10,225 nucleotides of DNA from Candidatus Latescibacterota bacterium (GTDB lineage: Bacteria > Latescibacterota > UBA2968 > GCA-2709665), in the NCBI GenBank assembly GCA_030746455.1, contig JASLMQ010000324.1, positions 1-10,225 on the forward strand, read 5' to 3'. Every line of letters starts with the position of its first letter. Within the stretch, counting starts at the first letter, position 1. This document shows positions 7,124-10,225 of this stretch, one piece after another. Below the pieces are notes generated by a model that saw only the letters and a program-made list of their open reading frames with translations, did no database searches and was not told the DNA's origin. The position numbers and the translations under genes are program-made.

Positions 7124-7339
7124 ATGGCCGCGACCGACACCGAACAGCTGACCCTCTTCGACCTTGGAGAGTACTCGGGGTTCAGACTCCTCATCAGCTC
7201 CGAAGAGATCGACGAAGCCATCGAGGACCTCAGGCACAAGACCGACGAGCTGCGCAGCGAGATCCGCAAGCTCGAGCTCGAGCACCACCGCCTCAGCAGC
7301 GACGGCTCTGCGCGTCAGGTCTCTGCCGGCGCCGCCTGA
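7124..7339 (+). CDS. Small coiled-coil protein with N-terminal QLTLF clamp-binding-like motif
   Basis: A 71-aa protein of no family I recognise. Residues 7-13 read EQLTLFD, and QLTLF (8-12) fits the beta-clamp-binding consensus QLxLF. LGEYSGFRLLISSEEIDEAI leads into a strongly charged helix (about 26-57; EAIEDLRHKTDELRSEIRK, then LELEHHRL) with heptad-like Leu/Ile spacing, probably a short coiled coil. The tail, from about residue 58, is Ser/Ala-rich. ATG 7124 is preceded by GGGA about 9 nt upstream, and GGAG lies farther off at 7099-7102. The gene stands alone between the second hairpin and the convergent DUF72 gene, with no clear terminator after it. If real, it could be a small clamp-associated factor. 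Coding is supported by its amphipathic composition rather than by homology. Confidence 0.6.
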   Translation: MAATDTEQLTLFDLGEYSGFRLLISSEEIDEAIEDLRHKTDELRSEIRKLELEHHRLSSDGSARQVSAGAA

Positions 7340-7448
7340 CCACTCCACTCTCACGTATCTCCCACGTCGTCCCCGACTCCCTCCTTCCTCCCCTCCTCAG
7401 TCTCTGGCAAGATGGCTTCGGATTGGCCCGGATCCCCGGTGTGCTTCT

Positions 7449-7478
7449 CTCATCCGTGTCTATCGGTGCTCATCTGTG
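7449..7478. repeat. Three tandem 10-nt units of a widespread intergenic repeat type
   Basis: CTCATCCGTG, TCTATCGGTG and CTCATCTGTG stand end to end, followed by GTTCC (7479-7483). On the minus strand this reads as CACAGATGAG, CACCGATAGA and CACGGATGAG. From memory, similar ACCACAGATGAACACGGAT-like intergenic repeats occur in many unrelated bacteria. It lies 10 nt beyond the DUF72 stop codon. The 10-bp period is about one helical turn. Confidence 0.6.
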
Positions 7479-7492
7479 GTTCCGCCTCGTTT

Positions 7493-8428
7493 TTACGCCC
7501 CCTCCAGAATCGCCGCAAAATCGAAATGCTGCTTGAGCTGCTGGATGTTCTGGATCGCGTTCGCCACCCCCTTGGCCCGGCAGCAGTTGGCGTACACGAT
7601 CGCCGTCTCGCTCACCTTCCGGCTCAACTCGAGCTGTCCCTCCACTCGCGCCTCGATCTCTCCGCTCGTGTAGAGATAGTCGTATCGTTCGAGCTTCTCC
7701 TCCAGCCTCTCCGCGGGGGTGTCCGGCCGGGCACTGCGTTGCCACGCCTCGCGATTCCGTCCGCTGTATCGGATGTAGCCCTTCTCGGTCGTCGCATAGG
7801 CCTTCAGCGGAAAGGCATGCTTGACCGGCGGAATTTCGCAGTTACAGATCCCGATGCCGTAATCCCTCAGAATCTGCAGCGGATACATATGGTGCCAGCT
7901 GGTGTGCCGGAATTCGATATGCACGTCCAGCCGCCGCTTGACCGCCTCCGATGCCACCGACAGCAGGTGGTCGAGCCGCTCCTGGCTCCTGCAGATCTGT
8001 TCCCCCAGCTGAATCAGAAAGCTGTAGAACTTGCCCGTCTCCACCAGGGGGCCCACGGACGCGATCAGGCTCCGCATCAGGTCGACGCCCCTGTCGAGAT
8101 CGGGCGCCTTGCTGTGCGAGATGTCCCTGTGGACCCGTACCGCAAAGCGCATCGAGGCCTTGCTTGAGTGTTCCAGCTCCTGGAACGTAGCAAGCGAGGG
8201 CGCCTGATCGAACGTGTGGTGCAACTCGACGAACGAAAAGTAGCCCTGGTAGAACTCCAGCCGTTCCAGATCCACCCGGCCGTTGGACTTGCGCTTCCCG
8301 CCCGGCGGGTTGAACCTTCCGACCCAGTCGTCGAAGTTGTAGCCTGAGGTTCCGATCCAGAAATCGGTATCAGTTATGTCTGGAGGGGGAGAAATCGGCT
8401 TCCACGAATGTGCGCTGTTCGTCTTCAT
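7493..8428 (-). CDS. DUF72 (YecE-like) family protein
   Basis: DUF72 proteins are TIM-barrel-like and of unknown biochemical function. From ATG 8428 this one has 311 aa, slightly above the usual 240-300. Family landmarks (numbered from that start) are WIGTSGYNFDDWVGRF (24-39), FVELHHTF (66-73), FAVRVHRDISH (95-105), FLIQLGEQ (137-144), HIEFRHTSW (170-178), YIRYSGRN (218-225) and the closing IVYANCCRAKGVANAIQNI (277-295). The usual YIRLHG is YIRYSG here and the YVYFNN-type strand is IVYANC, so it is a divergent member. The frame extends to a GTG at 8482 (329 aa). The ATG is preferred because the conserved domain begins soon after it and the overlap with imuB is shorter (59 versus 113 bp). No start has a good Shine-Dalgarno, so translation is probably coupled to the imuB-like gene upstream. 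Its position suggests a role in damage tolerance; that is inference. Confidence 0.88.
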   Translation of the reverse strand: MKTNSAHSWKPISPPPDITDTDFWIGTSGYNFDDWVGRFNPPGGKRKSNGRVDLERLEFYQGYFSFVELHHTFDQAPSLATFQELEHSSKASMRFAVRVHRDISHSKAPDLDRGVDLMRSLIASVGPLVETGKFYSFLIQLGEQICRSQERLDHLLSVASEAVKRRLDVHIEFRHTSWHHMYPLQILRDYGIGICNCEIPPVKHAFPLKAYATTEKGYIRYSGRNREAWQRSARPDTPAERLEEKLERYDYLYTSGEIEARVEGQLELSRKVSETAIVYANCCRAKGVANAIQNIQQLKQHFDFAAILEGA

Positions 8429-9647
8429 GGGGAGATTGGGTGCTTGCTTTGGGGTGACCGGTGGCTTCCAGATACGATGCACTCAGGATGCTGCCGAAAC
8501 CCATCTTGTCGCGAACCAGCGTCACCGCCTCATCGAGGCGCCGCTGTCGCTTCTTTGCTGCTGTCTCGAACAGGTTGAGCTGCCCGGATTCCACCTGGGG
8601 CTGCTTCACAACCAGCCGAATCGACTTGATGGCGATCCGCCTCTGATAGATCTCCTCGAACACCTGTACCGCGGCATCTCCGATCTCGGTGAATTCGTGG
8701 ACCGGAAACGCAAACGTTGCGGTTCTCTGGCTGCGCCTGTCATCGGCATATCTCAAAATGAAGGTCAGCCGTTTGGCCCGAAGGCCCTGCGTCTGTAGCT
8801 TGTAACACAGCGCATCCGCCGTGAGCTTCACATGCTGTCGCAGCTGCTCGAGGTCGTTGATGTCCCGTTCCAGCGTGGTCTCCGACGCGACCGCCTTCAG
8901 CGGCGCCTCGATAACGCTGTCGATGCCCCTCGACAGGCTGTAGAGGAGCTCGCCCTCTCGACCCAGCCGCCACATCAGCGCCTCTCGGCCCAGGTTACGC
9001 ACCTGCCCCACCGTTCGAATTCCATACTTCCGAATCTTGTCCCGCGTTGCCCTCGACAACCCCGGCAGGCGCTCCACGTCCAGGGCCCCCAGCATCTCGT
9101 CCTCTTCACCGGGAGGGCAGACCGTGACCCCATCGGGCTTCGCCAGGTCCGCCAGAAGCTTCGCGAGAAGCCGGTTCCGGGATACGCCGCACGCGACTTC
9201 TAAGATGTTGACCTTGAGCGCGATCTCCTCCTTCAGCTTCCCTGCGACGTGCTCCGGATCCAGCCGCCTCAAAAGCGGCATGTGCGACAGATCCATCAGG
9301 CAGATGCCGGACTCGCCGAAAGCGACATCGGGCGTGTAGGTGTACACGATCCGGGACAGATCCGCCTGGGCCGTCTGTTCCCATATGTCGCTGAACGGCA
9401 CGACCTCGACGTCGGGATGCGTCCGTTCGACCATGTGAACGGCAGTGCCGGGCCGAACGCCAAGCGCCCTGGCCGGGCCCGAACACGCCCAGACGCTGCT
9501 CTTGTGGCTTTCCGGATCCTGCCGGACAACCACGAAAGGTCGCGCCTGATATGGGGGATGGTACGCCGCAAAGGCCTGCGCCGGAAATTGATCGATCGCG
9601 AAACTCAGGTAAAACCCGTCAGGCCGCGGCAACGATCTGGACGTCAT
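8370..9647 (-). CDS. imuB: ImuB-like Y-family DNA polymerase homologue, catalytically inactive
   Basis: A 425-aa member of the DinB/UmuC/ImuB superfamily. The palm begins FYLSFAIDQFPAQAF (12-26). Where E. coli DinB has D8 this protein has A17, and where DinB has D103-E104 (SLDEAYLDVT) the aligned GESGICLMDLS segment has G114 and I115. All three metal-binding carboxylates are therefore missing, as in ImuB. Other family regions are present: ACSGPARALGVRPGTAV (54-70), a thumb with GVSRNRLLAKLLADLAKPDG (154-173), helix-hairpin-helix (192-220) and the little-finger domain (about 257-347). QLNLF (356-360) fits the beta-clamp-binding motif. ImuB is the clamp-bound adaptor of the mutasome that brings in ImuA and DnaE2. 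The ATG at 9647 overlaps the upstream dnaE-like gene by 29 bp, and the 3' end overlaps the DUF72 gene, so the three are probably cotranscribed and translationally coupled. There is no clear Shine-Dalgarno. A divergent DinB with remodelled metal ligands is a less likely reading. Confidence 0.87.
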   Translation of the reverse strand: MTSRSLPRPDGFYLSFAIDQFPAQAFAAYHPPYQARPFVVVRQDPESHKSSVWACSGPARALGVRPGTAVHMVERTHPDVEVVPFSDIWEQTAQADLSRIVYTYTPDVAFGESGICLMDLSHMPLLRRLDPEHVAGKLKEEIALKVNILEVACGVSRNRLLAKLLADLAKPDGVTVCPPGEEDEMLGALDVERLPGLSRATRDKIRKYGIRTVGQVRNLGREALMWRLGREGELLYSLSRGIDSVIEAPLKAVASETTLERDINDLEQLRQHVKLTADALCYKLQTQGLRAKRLTFILRYADDRRSQRTATFAFPVHEFTEIGDAAVQVFEEIYQRRIAIKSIRLVVKQPQVESGQLNLFETAAKKRQRRLDEAVTLVRDKMGFGSILSASYLEATGHPKASTQSPHEDEQRTFVEADFSPSRHN

Positions 9648-10225
9648 CGTAGGTGTAATTCGCCCTGAAGGAGTTCATCAGACGCTTCGAAGCCAGCTCG
9701 AAATCCACCTCGCTGGGAGACCACTCCGCCGCCTTGACGTGTGTGGCCGCAACGGAATGTGTATCCCAATCCTCCGAGACCTGCCCCCATATCTTATACG
9801 GCCCCGGCCTGGAGAGCACGTCTGCATACCGCTCGTAGTCTCTCGGCCAGAAGAGAACGTCCACGCACCCGGTCTTGTCTTCGATTGTGAGAAACATCAT
9901 CGGTTTTTGCGAGTGCGTAACCGCATGGACCCGTTCGGTGACGGGCCAGCCGAACACCTTCGTGCCTTTACCGACATATCGGTGGACCTCATTCGCCGGG
10001 GTCGCATGCCTCGAGGCGGGATGGAGATCCAGAATGTCCAGGATGTTGCCTGAAACCATAAACCCCAGCAGGTGAAGCTCGTTCAAACACCGTTCGGTCA
10101 GGGTGTAATCGTCGAGCCCCGGGTGCAGCTCCTGGAAATGGAATCGGTCGTCGAACAGCGAAGGCATGGCACGGCTCTTCTTCTTGAACAGGCTGTCCAG
10201 CAGGTAAAGCGACTCCGGCTGCGTG
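9619..10225 (-). CDS. dnaE: DNA polymerase III alpha subunit, DnaE/DnaE2-like, C-terminal part (5' end outside window)
   Basis: The frame is open to the window edge, so only the last 201 codons are visible. After a basic stretch (SLFKKKSRAMPSLFDD) comes ERCLNELHLLGFMVSGNIL, matching the alpha-subunit ELLGFYLSGHPL segment. The OB-fold follows: KVFGWPVTERVHAVT, then MMFLTIEDKTGCVDVLFWPRDYERYADVL and PYKIWGQV. The protein ends about 50 residues after the OB-fold and lacks the tau-binding domain of replicative DnaE, as in DnaE2/ImuC. The OB-fold wording (ETG-type plus PxxYERY) is intermediate between DnaE1 and DnaE2, so that assignment rests mainly on the short tail and the coupled ImuB-like gene. 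MPSLF sits where E. coli DnaE has its clamp-binding QADMF, but the Gln is missing. In ImuC this enzyme does the error-prone synthesis. Catalytic residues lie outside the window. Confidence 0.88.
   Translation of the reverse strand, partial: TQPESLYLLDSLFKKKSRAMPSLFDDRFHFQELHPGLDDYTLTERCLNELHLLGFMVSGNILDILDLHPASRHATPANEVHRYVGKGTKVFGWPVTERVHAVTHSQKPMMFLTIEDKTGCVDVLFWPRDYERYADVLSRPGPYKIWGQVSEDWDTHSVAATHVKAAEWSPSEVDFELASKRLMNSFRANYTYDDVQIVAAA

Noticed and set aside
7111..7124. 14-nt string CGGGATACGCCGCA repeated near 9178-9191 inside imuB
   Set aside because: One shared 14-mer in 10 kb is not beyond chance, and the second copy is in coding sequence.
1..10225. CRISPR arrays, tRNA/rRNA genes, transposases, phage genes
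   Set aside because: I looked for regularly spaced repeats, tRNA-like cloverleaf ends, rRNA signatures and recombinase or transposase motifs. None was found.

Overview
The window is a compact, high-GC (roughly 60%) bacterial chromosome segment dominated by DNA repair and damage-tolerance genes. The phylum cannot be fixed from the sequence. A Pol II-type family-B polymerase, a UvrC with its four cluster cysteines, an ImuB-like inactive Y-family protein and a short-tailed DnaE together suggest a Gram-negative-like lineage of the Desulfobacterota/Myxococcota/Acidobacteriota kind. That placement is an inference. Starts are often GTG and most genes lack a strong Shine-Dalgarno.

Layout. 1-130: leader with a 17-nt palindrome. 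131-2533 (+): polB, DNA polymerase II with all exonuclease and polymerase motifs. 2523-3695 (-): an SfsA protein fused to a C-terminal DUF123/GIY-YIG-like domain, overlapping the polB end tail to tail by 11 bp. 3772-4389 (-): a TPR protein with a good GGAGG ribosome site. 4390-4662: divergent control region with a hairpin flanked by a 13-nt direct repeat. 4663-6525 (+): uvrC, starting at an internal GTG. 6702-6905 (+): small unknown protein whose stop codon lies in the loop of an intrinsic terminator. 6923-7123: spacer with a second strong hairpin. 7124-7339 (+): 71-aa protein with a clamp-binding-like motif. 7340-7492: spacer with a 10-bp-period repeat. 7493-10225 (-): a tightly overlapping set in transcription order dnaE-type alpha subunit (5' cut by the window), ImuB-like Y-family protein, DUF72 protein.

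How the genes fit together. polB and uvrC serve translesion/restart synthesis and nucleotide excision repair. The dnaE-like/ImuB-like pair resembles the mutasome (ImuA-ImuB-DnaE2), but in the order dnaE then imuB, with a DUF72 gene coupled downstream where an accessory factor might be expected. The ImuB-like protein has lost all three catalytic carboxylates but keeps a QLNLF clamp-binding pentapeptide. Matching QLxLF pentapeptides occur in the TPR protein (QLSLF) and the 71-aa protein (QLTLF), so several window products may dock on the beta sliding clamp. The most notable leads are the rearranged mutasome with DUF72, the repeated QLxLF motif, and the SfsA-DUF123 fusion, which joins two nuclease-type folds.
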